DNA of 5,989 nucleotides from Candidatus Cloacimonadota bacterium (GCA_016938155.1 JAFGVF010000272.1:1-5989); one strand, 5' to 3'; numbered from the stretch's first letter, positions 1 through 5,694 are shown. Numbers and translations: made by a program. Notes: generated by a model from the sequence alone, not told the origin.

Positions 1-1652
1 GGTTCTTCCCCGGTTCCTCCGCAGAAATAGGTGAAATAGACATCCGGTAACAGGGTAGCTGAGAAGAAAACTGTCCCGATAGCTCTTTTCAGGCATTCCT
101 TATTGAGTTCAGACGGGTCCATGCAATATATCTTAATGAAGAACTTATCCCTGTTTGAAAGATAGAAGGTGAATCTCTCGTTCATATATTCACTGCTTCT
201 TACAAACTGCCTTAGGACAAAATAGATATCCAGCAGTGCTTCCCGCCAATCTGTTCGGATGTTATAGGCAAGCCACACTTCGGCATCATTGATAAACTTC
301 TTAATCTTCCTCATCAGATTCTTATCGATTTCTTCTTCCACTCTTTCTGGAAGAAGCTCTTTCTTCATCTCTTTCCGCCACTTAATCAGATGACGTTCGA
401 TGCTCTTCAGGTTTTTAACAATCTCCTCAGAGGCATTATCTTTGAGTGCCTTAACCGCCTTGCTTACTTCCCAGAGATTCACTTCCGCTGAGTACATCTC
501 CCTCGTGCGTTCCGGAAAGTTATGTGCTTCATCAATGAGAAAGAAATAGTCGCCATTCACCGGATCGAAGAAGCGTCTCAAATAGGCAGTAGGGTCAAAG
601 GCGTAGTTATAGTCGGCAATTATCACATCTGCGAAAAGAGATAGATAAAGAGAAAACTCAAAGGGACAGATGAAATGGCGATTGGCAATTTCATCAATCA
701 CTTCGCGGGTAAAGATATCATAATTGAAAACTTCCTGTCCTGCATCTTTCTGACGGTCAAAATATCCTTTTGCCCAGGGACAATCATCCCCGTCGCATCG
801 ATGCCCGGGATTAAAACAGACCTTCTCCTTTGCAGTCAGCACCACTGTTTTCAGTTTGTGTTTCGCGGTTATATCCCGTAAAGTATCCAGTGCAACCTCC
901 CGTCCCACAGTCTTGGCTGTCAGATAAAAGATTTTATCCAGTTTCTCTTCCCCCAATGCCTTCAATGCCGGATACAATGTCCCGACCGTCTTCCCTATCC
1001 CTGTAGGTGCCTGGATAAAGATTACCTCTTTATTCCGAACTGCATTATAGGTGGCAACGGACATCTCTCTCTGATTCTGCCGGAAATCACCGTAGGGGAA
1101 TAGTAGTGTCGAAAGCCAGATGTTGCGGGAGGAGTGATATCTAGACATCTTAACAGCCCATTCATGGTAGAGACGCATGGTTGTCTGAAAGAATTCTTCC
1201 AGCTCAATCAGGCTGAAATTAAGGGTAATCTCTCTGATCTCATCTGTATCCAATTGGTAGTAGGTAAGCATGATATCAAGATTGGTTAGGGAGTTCTGTT
1301 GAGCGAAAATGAAGGCATACATTTTCGCCTGAGCCCAGTGCATGAACGAGTTCTCAGGAGTTATCTCTTCCAATATCCGGAATGTGGATTTTATCTCTTC
1401 CAGCGTGTAAGGATCACCTGGCTGAATTCCGTCAATACGCCCCTGCAGCTCAACACATACATCTTTATCAATGTATTCATACCTAACCGTTACCTCAGGT
1501 AAATACCCTTCCGGTCGCGACTTCTGGATCTTCTGATGTGCCCGAGTCCCGGCAAGTGCCCTTTTCTGGCTGACAAACACTGTCTTCATATCCCCGGATT
1601 GATAAACAAACCCGATAAGATCCCGAACAGATATCTTGATTTTTTCGCTCAT
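1..1652 (-). CDS. RecB-like nuclease fused to XPD/DinG-family Fe-S DNA helicase (C-terminus cut by window edge)
   Basis: Read from ATG at 1652 to the left edge: 550 residues and no stop. No alternative start lies upstream before an in-frame TGA at 1683-1685; the Shine-Dalgarno sequence is weak. Residues about 30-115 carry the RecB/Cas4 PD-(D/E)XK nuclease motifs in order: G35-T-x-x-H39, G71-R-I-D74, E86-I-K88 and Q108-x3-Y112. Only one Cys (C66) is present here, so the extra Fe-S cluster of Cas4/AddB/Dna2 nucleases is absent. The helicase follows: FRQNQREM at 190-197, Walker A APTGIGKT 215-222, motif Ia around T245, four cysteines C279, C286, C291 and C329 spaced like the XPD/DinG 4Fe-4S cluster, ADYNY 346-350, DEAH 374-377 and motif III SAT 531-533. 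Motifs IV-VI, roughly 200-250 residues, should lie beyond the edge. Family knowledge predicts ATP-driven 5'-3' unwinding coupled to DNA cleavage in repair; the actual substrate is unknown. It differs from DinG proteins whose N-terminal nuclease is a DEDD exonuclease. Confidence 0.93.
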   Translation of the reverse strand, partial: MSEKIKISVRDLIGFVYQSGDMKTVFVSQKRALAGTRAHQKIQKSRPEGYLPEVTVRYEYIDKDVCVELQGRIDGIQPGDPYTLEEIKSTFRILEEITPENSFMHWAQAKMYAFIFAQQNSLTNLDIMLTYYQLDTDEIREITLNFSLIELEEFFQTTMRLYHEWAVKMSRYHSSRNIWLSTLLFPYGDFRQNQREMSVATYNAVRNKEVIFIQAPTGIGKTVGTLYPALKALGEEKLDKIFYLTAKTVGREVALDTLRDITAKHKLKTVVLTAKEKVCFNPGHRCDGDDCPWAKGYFDRQKDAGQEVFNYDIFTREVIDEIANRHFICPFEFSLYLSLFADVIIADYNYAFDPTAYLRRFFDPVNGDYFFLIDEAHNFPERTREMYSAEVNLWEVSKAVKALKDNASEEIVKNLKSIERHLIKWRKEMKKELLPERVEEEIDKNLMRKIKKFINDAEVWLAYNIRTDWREALLDIYFVLRQFVRSSEYMNERFTFYLSNRDKFFIKIYCMDPSELNKECLKRAIGTVFFSATLLPDVYFTYFCGGTGEE

Positions 1653-1701
1653 GCAAGCACTTTCTAACAGCTCATTCGGTTGTCAATGGGAATGTGCTTC
1701 A

Positions 1702-1762
1702 GTGAGAGTTTCTCACGAAGTAGGTACTTCCGTGTACCCATCTGCACCGCAATGGAATGTGG
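1702..1762. repeat. cluster of short-loop inverted repeats upstream of the nuclease-helicase gene
   Basis: Three adjacent dyads are visible. GTGAGA/TCTCAC (1702-1707 and 1711-1716) is a perfect 6-bp stem around GTT. GAAGTA/TACTTC (1717-1722 and 1725-1730) follows at once and overlaps an alternative GGTAC/GTACC stem (1723-1727 and 1734-1738). CCGCA/TGTGG (1747-1751 and 1758-1762) pairs with one G-T wobble around a 6-nt loop. They lie 50-110 bp upstream of the nuclease-helicase start. They could be operators, leader-RNA structure, or part of the same hairpin-rich DNA seen at 1906-2120. Confidence 0.5.
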
Positions 1763-1868
1763 GGAGATTTATCAGCTAATAGCTAACAACCTACAGCGAA
1801 TAGCTAAAATGCGAAGAGAAGACTAAACCGAGGCAATCGACACTACAATTAAAAGCGAGTCTAATGTT

Positions 1869-1894
1869 TATTTGGATTGCAGCTATTTGGATTG
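1869..1894. repeat. 11-bp direct repeat, period 15 bp
   Basis: TATTTGGATTG occurs at 1869-1879 and again at 1884-1894, separated by CAGC. It lies just left of the hairpin run. Function unknown. Confidence 0.6.
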
Positions 1895-1905
1895 TGTCAT
1901 GTACT

Positions 1906-2120
1906 GCGACTCTCCTGAGTTGCTGACAATTCGAAGAATTGTGGTATTAAACAGCTCTTTCGAGCTGTATGCAAGTGAGGACACTTGCATTACTTCTAAG
2001 AGTACAGCTGAAGCAGTACCTCCATTTCTTGAGCAAAAATTGTTGTGCCCTACAATATACTACCTTTCAAATGGTCTTTAGACCTTTGAATGGTAGAAAC
2101 AAGCCCAATTGCGAGAATTG
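1906..2120. repeat. run of about eight consecutive short-loop hairpins with unrelated stems
   Basis: Successive inverted repeats, arms given as left/right: 1906-1923 GCGACTC/GAGTTGC (one G-T wobble, loop TCCT); 1926-1942 ACAATTC/GAATTGT (perfect, loop GAA); 1951-1968 ACAGCTC/GAGCTGT (perfect, loop TTTC); 1969-1990 ATGCAAGTG/CACTTGCAT (perfect 9 bp, loop AGGA); 1991-2004 TACTT/GAGTA (one wobble, loop CTAA); 2041-2057 TGTTGT/ACAATA (one wobble, loop GCCCT); 2060-2096, a 15-bp stem with one bulge and one mismatch around TTTA; 2106-2120 CAATT/AATTG (loop GCGAG). Several units abut directly. The stems are different sequences, so the structure recurs and the sequence does not. Only 2005-2040 lacks a clear stem. 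The dyads are seen directly; whether they act as RNA or DNA is unknown. Confidence 0.7.
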
Positions 2121-2130
2121 TGTGTGTGAT

Positions 2131-2275
2131 CTTCGCATTGCCCCGAACTCACTACATTCGTATTGGTGCGAGCTTGGTAATCTTCTTTGTATTTTCTTAA
2201 ACATTATAGCTTCTTTTTCTTCTTTCGTGTATTTGGTGTGTTTAGTGGTTGTAAATTCTTTGCATTTCTCTTTCT
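2131..2275. repeat. diverged long direct repeat, copy 1
   Basis: The first 45 bases (2131-2175, beginning CTTCGCATTGCCCCGAAC and ending TGCGAGCTT) match copy 2 at 2335-2379 in 38 of 45 positions by hand count; six of the seven differences are transitions. Similarity continues more loosely into a T-rich tail whose minus strand reads as a Lys/Thr/His pseudo-peptide (TTKHTKYTKEEKEA). From memory, such strings are a frequent spurious-ORF signature of dispersed intergenic repeats in several bacterial phyla. The right boundary is approximate. Confidence 0.65.
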
Positions 2276-2323
2276 TCACTTTAATTAAAGCCAGATTCTT
2301 TTATTTGTGCAGTCTGAGACGTT

Positions 2324-2332
2324 TGTGGATAA
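2324..2332 (-). promoter_or_regulatory. DnaA-box-like 9-mer
   Basis: The minus strand reads TTATCCACA, an exact match to the TTATNCACA DnaA-box consensus. It lies between the two long direct repeats. A single match can occur by chance; it is recorded because two more boxes, one exact and one with one mismatch, lie within 300 bp. Confidence 0.35.
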
Positions 2333-2334
2333 TT

Positions 2335-2465
2335 CTTCGTATTGCCCCGAACACACTATGTTCACATTGATGCGAGCTTAGTATTCTTTGCATTTTCTTG
2401 AACTTAATATCTTTCTTTGTCCGTGTTTTCTGTGTGGTCCGTGGACAATTTTTTCTCTTTTTTTA
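2335..2465. repeat. diverged long direct repeat, copy 2
   Basis: Second copy of the 2131-2275 element, in the same orientation and offset by 204 bp. The 45-bp head (2335-2379) is the best-conserved part. The tail diverges; its minus strand reads KIVHGPHRKHGQRK, a variant of the Lys/His-rich pseudo-peptide of copy 1. It contains a GAACA/TGTTC dyad (2350-2364) where copy 1 has a different short dyad, CGAA/TTCG. It is followed by a pyrimidine and A+T tract at 2447-2471. The right boundary is approximate. Confidence 0.65.
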
Positions 2466-2536
2466 TAATTTGTCGCTTCATGGTCCCATCGTACCCGTGG
2501 TTTTCTCCCAGTCAAGAAACCTGAAGGAAAGGTAAT

Positions 2537-2569
2537 CCACTCGTGAGCCACTCGTGACCCACTCGTGGA
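2537..2569. repeat. three tandem 11-bp repeats, CCACTCGTGAN type
   Basis: Units are CCACTCGTGAG (2537-2547), CCACTCGTGAC (2548-2558) and CCACTCGTGGA (2559-2569). Each has an internal CAC...GTG dyad. An 11-bp period puts equivalent bases on about the same helix face, as in arrays of protein-binding sites. A related 11-bp-periodic array with a CACTGTG core lies at 5332-5414 on the other side of the transporter operon. Confidence 0.75.
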
Positions 2570-2579
2570 GACCCACGAT

Positions 2580-2621
2580 TTATCCACGAATTGTGCACAA
2601 CTTCTTAACTATTTATTCACA
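2580..2621 (+). promoter_or_regulatory. DnaA-box-like pair with TTGTGCACAA palindrome
   Basis: TTATCCACG (2580-2588) is one mismatch from the DnaA-box consensus. TTGTGCACAA (2591-2600) is a perfect 10-bp palindrome. TTATTCACA (2613-2621) matches the consensus exactly. They directly follow the 11-bp tandem repeats. Origin activity is not shown: no dnaA, dnaN or other usual origin neighbour is in the window. Confidence 0.35.
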
Positions 2622-2678
2622 TTCTTTGACTGGGGGGAAAGCACGGCTACGATGCGACAAGTTTGCGTTCAAAATGCT

Positions 2679-2774
2679 TTCAATTAGAAATTGAGTTTAA
2701 ATAATGGAATTCGAGATGAGCTGTAAGTTATATAAAGCTCTTGCTTTACAAGTCCGGTCGAACGCTATTCGACC
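2679..2774. repeat. three more hairpins downstream of the EIIA-CBS gene
   Basis: Perfect stems: TCAATT/AATTGA (2680-2685 and 2689-2694, loop AGA); TAAAGC/GCTTTA (2733-2738 and 2743-2748, loop TCTT); GGTCGAA/TTCGACC (2756-2762 and 2768-2774, loop CGCTA). On the minus strand the last two lie 69-110 bp past the EIIA-CBS stop and could help end that transcript. Neither is followed by a clean U-tract (the middle one is followed by TATAACTT), so an intrinsic terminator is only a weak possibility. Confidence 0.45.
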
Positions 2775-2842
2775 CTACAAATACAACTGACCCTGCGTAC
2801 TGAACGGGCAAGCACAAGGCAGGGCCCCCAACAAGAAAGGAT

Positions 2843-3742
2843 TTACGCCCTGATAACCTTCTTAAAGACATCCATGGCGGAAACAACCCCGACCAATTTG
2901 CCTTTATCGACTACGGAAAGATGTCGTTCTCTATGTTGCATCATCTCAAACACGGTTTCGATAATGGAAGTTTCCGGTTTCAGAACCAGTTTATCACTCT
3001 TCATTATCTCTTTCACCTTCATCACATCCTGTTTCTCGAAAAGGTGCTCCAAAGGTTCGAAGGTGCTGACAAAGTTAAGGTTATCCAGCATCATAAGATA
3101 ATCAGGGACCCCTACTTTGAGGAAATCCAGGATACAGACTTCTCCCAGATAGTTGTTTGCTGCGTCTGTTACCGGTACCATTGAGACATCTTTTCCATGC
3201 ATAATTACGGCAAGCTCACTGAGTAATGCATCGGGATTTATCGTAATGGGATTTGTAATCATAATATCGGCAATACAGATGTCTTTCTTAATCTCAACCC
3301 CCATTTTCTTAATATAGTTGAAAACAGCATGACCGTCAGGAAGAGAATGTATTGCCATCATCGCTTCATTGTTTTTAGAAAGCTTGAGAAGAGCAGCTAC
3401 AATATTAAGATATACTTTCGAACTTGTTTTATTGGTGATAATCAATGTTACCCATGAAATCTGTTGACCACCGAAATCAATAGGATTCTTAAGGAAACAC
3501 ATCGCGATAACAGTATCCTGAAATCCTTCAAGGCGAATATGTGGAATAGCCAAGCCGGATGGGAAGGCTGTTGTTGATTCCTCTTCTCGGCTAATGACCA
3601 TTTCAAGTATTCTGTTATCAGCAATGGGAAGCTTATGGAAATGGCATATCTTCTCAACTAAATGAGCATACACTTCATGCTTGTTTGTAAACTTTGTTTC
3701 AATGCAAATATCATGTGGTTCAAGATAGCTGGCTAAATACAT
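2843..3742 (-). CDS. PTS EIIA type-2 domain plus tandem CBS domains, regulatory protein
   Basis: 299 residues, soluble, no signal peptide. Start ATG at 3742 is preceded by AGAGGTGA with good spacing. Residues about 1-148 form a PTS EIIA domain of the fructose/mannitol/PtsN class: SREEEST at 51-57, then GLAIPH at 63-68, with H68 the expected phosphate-accepting histidine. Residues about 154-210 (IADIMITNPITINPDALLSE...) and about 243-299 (VKEIMKSDKLVLKPETSIIE...VVDKGKLVGVVSAMDVF) are two CBS repeats, which usually pair and bind adenine nucleotides. No EIIB or EIIC module is present, so this is not a sugar permease subunit. It follows the ArsB/NhaD-type permease gene by 78 bp on the same strand with a matching ribosome binding site. 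Inference: a cytosolic sensor combining phosphorylation and nucleotide binding that regulates the permease or its operon. Whether EI and HPr exist in this genome cannot be seen here. Confidence 0.93.
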   Translation of the reverse strand: MYLASYLEPHDICIETKFTNKHEVYAHLVEKICHFHKLPIADNRILEMVISREEESTTAFPSGLAIPHIRLEGFQDTVIAMCFLKNPIDFGGQQISWVTLIITNKTSSKVYLNIVAALLKLSKNNEAMMAIHSLPDGHAVFNYIKKMGVEIKKDICIADIMITNPITINPDALLSELAVIMHGKDVSMVPVTDAANNYLGEVCILDFLKVGVPDYLMMLDNLNFVSTFEPLEHLFEKQDVMKVKEIMKSDKLVLKPETSIIETVFEMMQHRERHLSVVDKGKLVGVVSAMDVFKKVIRA

Positions 3743-3745
3743 TTA

Positions 3746-3753
3746 TCACCTCT
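3746..3753 (-). promoter_or_regulatory. ribosome binding site of the EIIA-CBS gene
   Basis: The minus strand reads AGAGGTGA, then TAA, then the ATG at 3742. It closely matches the site of the upstream permease gene (AGAGAGGTGA), which supports coordinated translation and the chosen start. Confidence 0.75.
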
Positions 3754-3778
3754 TTTTAGTCATCATAATCAATTTTAT

Positions 3779-3795
3779 TGTTTGCTGAGCAAACA
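3779..3795. promoter_or_regulatory. perfect 17-bp palindrome between the two operon genes
   Basis: TGTTTGCT-G-AGCAAACA has two perfect 8-bp arms around one base. It sits 26 bp past the permease stop and 36 bp before the EIIA-CBS start. As DNA it looks like an operator for a dimeric regulator. As RNA it could form a 7-bp, 3-nt-loop hairpin acting as an intercistronic stabiliser or partial terminator; the following minus-strand sequence is A+T-rich (ATAAAATTGATT) but not a U-tract. Confidence 0.55.
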
Positions 3796-3820
3796 GGTCA
3801 ATTAATATTTTGCAACGGTC

Positions 3821-5098
3821 TTAAAAATATCGGAACCACACATAAATGGTGGCAATTACCAGGGAGTTAAGAGTAAAAATAACACCTATCTTGGTGAAAT
3901 CTTTAAAAGAGATATGGAAGCCGTTACGATGGGCAATTCCAATAGAAACGATATTGGCAGATGCTCCAATGAGAGTACCATTACCTCCGAGACAAGCTCC
4001 CAGTGCCAACGACCACCAGATGGGATTCATCGCTTCCCGCGTGAAATGACCTTCCATTCCCTGAATTAAAGGAATCATTGTGGTCACAAACGGAACATTA
4101 TCGACGATGGCAGAAAAGATTCCCGAGAACCAGAGAATTACAATAGAGGTAACCCTGACATCACTTCCGAAGGTTTGAATTAGCTTATTGGAGACTAACT
4201 CAATTACTCCCGTTTCAATCAAACTCTCGACAATCATAAAGAGTCCCACAAAAAAGAATAGTGTTCCCCAGTCGATGTCGTTCATCAGGACTTTATCCAC
4301 TCTTTTCCGGTTATTGATTATCATCAGAATCAAGCCGGCAACCATGGCAATGGAGGCAACTTCAAGATGTAAAACCTCCTGGAGCATAAATGTAATCAGC
4401 ATTATCCCAACTACAGTTAGGGAAAGAATCAGCAATTTCTTATTCTTTATCAGATTAGCTTCTTTATAATCCATCAATCTGGCTCGATTCTCATTTGTTA
4501 CCGTCATTCCCTTGCGATACAATAAGTAGGTAATACCTAAACTGCTAACTGTAATGATAATGGTAATGGGAGTAAGGTTATAGATGAAATCCATGAAAGA
4601 GTAATCAGTGGCACTACCGATTAGAATATTGGGTGGGTCACCAAGCATGGTAGCAGTTCCTCCGATATTGGAGGCAATTGCCATAGTTATAATAAAAGGG
4701 ATGGGAGATATCTTCAATTCATTAGCAATTAAAAGGGCAATCGGTACCAACATCATAACGGTTGTTACATTATCCAGCATGGCAGAAACGAAGGCTGTTA
4801 CCATGAACATCAGAAGCATTATTCGAAGAGGTTTCGCTTTAGCAAACTTGGCTGTTTTAATGGCTATATATTGAAATATTCCCGTATCCTTCAATACCGA
4901 CATCACCATCATCATACCTATCAGGAGAAAGATAACATTCCAGTCAACCCCATGCAAAGCCTTATCCTGGTGTACCAAACCAACTGTTACTGCGATAAAT
5001 CCACCCAATAAAGCCGCTGTCATTTTATTGATCCATTCGGTCATAATCAGGACATAGGTGATTAAAAAGATAACAAGTGCCAGAATCATGTGAAGCAT
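3821..5098 (-). CDS. ArsB/NhaD-superfamily ion permease (COG1055-like)
   Basis: 425 residues, hydrophobic throughout with roughly 11-12 membrane segments (for example 2-20, 26-42, 53-69, 94-108, 130-146, 175-194, 222-239, 247-261, 279-294, 402-423). It has the two-fold signature of the Ion Transporter superfamily: D109-N-V-T-T-V with GGTATMLGDPPNILIG (147-162, DPPN at 154-157) in the first half, and D333-N-V-P-F-V with GGNGTLIGASAN (371-382) in the second, where the second copy lacks the DPP. Length fits NhaD Na+/H+ antiporters, ArsB-type permeases and bacterial homologues of the OCA2 P protein. The motifs do not settle the substrate: Na+/H+ exchange, arsenite or an organic anion all remain possible, though no ars genes are nearby. 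A GTG at 5104 would add two residues, but it lies inside the Shine-Dalgarno sequence, so ATG at 5098 is preferred. First gene of an operon with the EIIA-CBS protein. Confidence 0.93.
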   Translation of the reverse strand: MLHMILALVIFLITYVLIMTEWINKMTAALLGGFIAVTVGLVHQDKALHGVDWNVIFLLIGMMMVMSVLKDTGIFQYIAIKTAKFAKAKPLRIMLLMFMVTAFVSAMLDNVTTVMMLVPIALLIANELKISPIPFIITMAIASNIGGTATMLGDPPNILIGSATDYSFMDFIYNLTPITIIITVSSLGITYLLYRKGMTVTNENRARLMDYKEANLIKNKKLLILSLTVVGIMLITFMLQEVLHLEVASIAMVAGLILMIINNRKRVDKVLMNDIDWGTLFFFVGLFMIVESLIETGVIELVSNKLIQTFGSDVRVTSIVILWFSGIFSAIVDNVPFVTTMIPLIQGMEGHFTREAMNPIWWSLALGACLGGNGTLIGASANIVSIGIAHRNGFHISFKDFTKIGVIFTLNSLVIATIYVWFRYF

Positions 5099-5100
5099 AT

Positions 5101-5110
5101 TCACCTCTCT
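5101..5110 (-). promoter_or_regulatory. ribosome binding site that decides the permease start
   Basis: The minus strand reads AGAGAGGTGA, then AT, then ATG (5098). The GTG at 5104-5102 is part of this element and has no room for its own site, so the ATG is the likely start. Confidence 0.75.
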
Positions 5111-5238
5111 TTCATAGCTTTTAGCAAAGATGTTTAAGCTTGTTATTAGTCAATAAAAATTGCAGTGATTACGCGAATCTCTTTTTCTAATAAATCATAC
5201 TCTTTGAATTTGAGAATAGATTTTAAGGTCTTTTAGTG

Positions 5239-5253
5239 TATCAATAATTGATA
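5239..5253. promoter_or_regulatory. perfect 15-bp palindrome upstream of the permease operon
   Basis: TATCAAT-A-ATTGATA has 7-bp arms around one base and lies about 140-155 bp upstream of the permease start. It looks like an operator for a dimeric regulator, but AT-rich palindromes arise by chance more easily than GC-containing ones. Confidence 0.4.
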
Positions 5254-5331
5254 TTTTATCCGGACTTCCTTTCTTTAATCATGCTCCTTTTTTGTGCTGT
5301 TCAGCAAGGTAGTAGTTTCGCACAACCCACT

Positions 5332-5414
5332 CACTCATTTTCCACTGCCCTCCCACTGTGACACCGCGTGGGTAGTGGGTGCACAGTGCGTTCACAGTGG
5401 GATCACAGTGCGTT
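5332..5414. repeat. 11-bp-periodic CACTGTG array with central inversion
   Basis: Plus-strand CACT starts fall at 5332, 5343 and 5354, exactly 11 bp apart (the last reads CACTGTG). After a GC-rich centre the motif continues on the other strand as CACAGTG at 5382, 5393 and 5404, again exactly 11 bp apart (CACAGTGCGTT, CACAGTGGGAT, CACAGTGCGTT). TCCCACTGTGA (5351-5361) and TCACAGTGGGA (5392-5402) are perfect 11-bp inverted arms, so the array is a large dyad. The period and the CACT...TGA core match the 2537-2569 array. Candidate cooperative protein-binding array or dispersed repeat. Confidence 0.75.
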
Positions 5415-5454
5415 GGTGAATGGAATAGTGAAGATGAGATACAAATGGCCAAAC

Positions 5455-5477
5455 TCCGCATAAAACGCACTGTGAAT
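5455..5477 (+). repeat. 23-bp perfect direct repeat, copy 1
   Basis: The unit begins TCCGCATAAAA and ends CGCACTGTGAAT; the identical second copy is 127 bp to the right. The CGCACTGTGA part (5466-5475) is the same 10-mer found in inverted orientation at 5403-5412 in the neighbouring array, which ties the two repeat types together. Confidence 0.8.
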
Positions 5478-5581
5478 TGTTCGACACAAGGTAATCTGTA
5501 TGAGCAAAAACTTGTAAATTGTGTAGATTCAGGAGTAGGCAAATCCGGTAAAAATATCAACTTCACCCAAAAACCTGAAAT

Positions 5582-5604
5582 TCCGCATAAAACGCACTGT
5601 GAAT
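5582..5604 (+). repeat. 23-bp perfect direct repeat, copy 2
   Basis: Identical to 5455-5477 over all 23 bases, including CGCACTGTGA at 5593-5602. It lies about 90 bp upstream of the promoter of the secreted-protein gene. Confidence 0.8.
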
Positions 5605-5694
5605 CGTAAATCTATATCATTAAACAAAAAGCAGTAATAATCGTAAAGAAAAGTTCAGAAAGTATTCCCTGTGACGATATAGATAAAAAAGTTA

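Larger units (their letters stand above)
1653..2842. other. 1.19 kb gene-free, structure-rich intergenic region
   Basis: No open frame here has a ribosome binding site, a recognisable domain or sensible composition; the longest (1969-2370, plus strand) is low-complexity Leu/Phe/Cys-rich and spans the repeats listed separately. The stretch holds, in order: hairpins at 1702-1762, short direct repeats at 1778-1807 (AATAGCTAA twice, 21 bp apart) and 1869-1894, a hairpin run at 1906-2120, a diverged direct repeat at 2131-2275 and 2335-2465, an 11-bp tandem repeat at 2537-2569, DnaA-box-like 9-mers between 2324 and 2621, and three further hairpins at 2679-2774. The flanking genes are both on the minus strand, so the region is the upstream DNA of the nuclease-helicase gene and the downstream DNA of the EIIA-CBS gene. 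It is far longer than normal regulatory spacing. Confidence 0.8.

Noticed and set aside
1681..1686. Minus-strand TTGACA as promoter of the nuclease-helicase gene
   Set aside because: No acceptable -10 at 16-18 bp; the best TAGAAA is only 14 bp away and would leave almost no leader.
1969..2370. 133-codon plus-strand open frame
   Set aside because: No ribosome binding site or domain; its composition comes from the hairpin run and the direct repeat it crosses (the peptide LRIAPN repeats because the DNA repeats).
2537..2569. Possible CRISPR array
   Set aside because: Units are 11 bp and directly abutting, with no spacers; neither repeat size nor spacer pattern fits CRISPR.
2067..2587. Two short minus-strand frames with Lys/His/Thr-rich peptides (TTKHTKYTK, HGPHRKHGQRK)
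   Set aside because: Low-complexity translation of a dispersed-repeat tail, with no start context; treated as repeat signature and not as genes.
2791..2824. CCCTGC/GCAGGG as terminator after the EIIA-CBS gene
   Set aside because: Only 6 bp with a 22-nt loop and no U-tract on the minus strand.
5099..5104. GTG start giving a 427-residue permease
   Set aside because: The GTG lies within the AGAGAGGTGA ribosome binding site; the ATG at 5098 has proper spacing.
5279..5609. 95- and 76-codon frames on opposite strands
   Set aside because: They overlap each other antisense, both run through the 11-bp array or 23-bp repeats, and neither has a ribosome binding site or domain.
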